Positions 63,620 through 64,000 of a stretch of 64,000 nucleotides of DNA are shown piece after piece. The notes below the pieces were generated by a model. It was not told where the DNA came from. It saw nothing but the letters and a program-made list of their open reading frames with translations, and searched no databases. The stretch's first letter is position 1, and every line of letters begins with the position of its first letter. The translations under genes were made by a program, and so were the position numbers. The stretch spans positions 992,001 through 1,056,000 of the forward strand of contig JADJYW010000001.1 of NCBI GenBank assembly GCA_016719605.1. Reading direction: 5' to 3'. This DNA is from Lewinellaceae bacterium. Its GTDB lineage: Bacteria; Bacteroidota; Bacteroidia; Chitinophagales; Saprospiraceae.

Positions 63620-64000
63620 ATGCGCCTTTTTACACTGCTCATCGCCTTTGGCGCAATACTCATCGCCTTCCCGGTCAATGCCCTCACCTTTTCCGTGTCC
63701 TCCACGCCGCAAACCGTGGCTACCGGTTCGGAGGTAACCGTTGATATTCGGGTGGAAGATTTCACGGACGTGACCGGCTACCAGTTTTCCATGAGCTGGG
63801 ATCCGGCGGTATTGGAGTTTTTGTCGGTCGTCCCAAAATTACCGGGCATGAGCGCGAGTGGTCATTTCAATACCGCCAACGCCGCTAACGGCACGCTGGC
63901 TCATTTGTACCCCGCCCAGGGCATTGGCGCCTTCAGCCTGCCCGACGGCTCCATCTTGTTTACCCTCCGATTTTTGGCTGTGGGCGTAGCGGGCGCCTCG
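63620..64000 (+). CDS. Cohesin-like domain secreted protein (truncated by window edge)
   Basis: 127 codons are visible from ATG 63620. Signal peptide 1-23 (MRLFTLLIAFGAILIAFPVN). The mature start reads FSVSSTPQTVATGSEVTVDI, VEDFTDVTGYQFSMSWDPAV, LEFLSVVPKLPGM, then LPDGSILFTLRFLAVG, the strand order and sequence pattern of cohesin domains (V.G..V.V.V....FTDV.GYQF...WDP..L). Cohesins bind dockerins. The neighbour directly upstream and gene D both carry dockerin-like modules. The rest of the protein, perhaps with a T9SS domain, lies beyond the window. Confidence 0.8.
   Translation, partial: MRLFTLLIAFGAILIAFPVNALTFSVSSTPQTVATGSEVTVDIRVEDFTDVTGYQFSMSWDPAVLEFLSVVPKLPGMSASGHFNTANAANGTLAHLYPAQGIGAFSLPDGSILFTLRFLAVGVAGAS

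Overview
The window is about 58% G+C and carries proteins typical of Bacteroidota: very large secreted multidomain proteins rich in HYR, PKD, SprB and Ig-like modules, two type IX secretion (T9SS) C-terminal sorting domains, a LytS/LytTR two-component pair, a TIGR02757 protein, and few obvious Shine-Dalgarno sites. The mixture (dockerin-like modules, cohesin, YVTN propellers, receptor-L-like repeats) fits Saprospiraceae or close relatives best; this is inference. I saw no rRNA, tRNA, CRISPR array or insertion sequence.

Layout. (1) 1-10702, minus strand: a receptor-L/LRR-like secreted protein running off the left edge, then an 8.6 kb surface-protein gene ('A') with its own terminator. (2) 10.8-14.2 kb: an ECF sigma factor with a truncated partner gene, a GH35 beta-galactosidase, and a DUF5615/DUF433 toxin-antitoxin-like pair. 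(3) 14.4-22 kb: housekeeping block with pyrG, a polysaccharide flippase, a TIGR02757 protein, carA, a SulP transporter and a methyltransferase. (4) 22.3-28.3 kb: an Rpn-type nuclease, a LytS-like sensor kinase overlapping a LytTR regulator, and an AAA/DUF4143 ATPase. (5) 28.7-41 kb: 12.2 kb surface-protein gene 'B' with a T9SS sorting domain. (6) 41.3-53.8 kb: a LamG protein and 10.1 kb gene 'C' (YVTN propeller plus T9SS domain), probably one operon with a terminator. (7) 54.1-64 kb: 2000-residue gene 'D' with two dockerin-like modules, a second LRR-like protein, a small dockerin-like protein, and a cohesin-like protein running off the right edge.

A, B, C, the GH35, the Rpn and the DUF5615 genes are each split by single-base indels, several of them in homopolymers, while the ordinary housekeeping genes are intact. 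The most economical reading is sequencing or assembly error, so I describe the pieces as parts of single genes.

Most notable: (a) two intergenic regions, upstream of B and of the LamG/C operon, each carry three roughly 15 bp direct repeats at exactly 21 bp period, the geometry expected of LytTR-type operators, with a LytTR regulator encoded nearby; (b) dockerin-like modules and a cohesin are encoded side by side, suggesting a cellulosome-like attachment system on a T9SS cell surface; (c) degenerate 7-8 bp repeat arrays sit at gene ends, one exactly where the T9SS sorting domain of B goes out of frame; (d) several large recent intragenic duplications.
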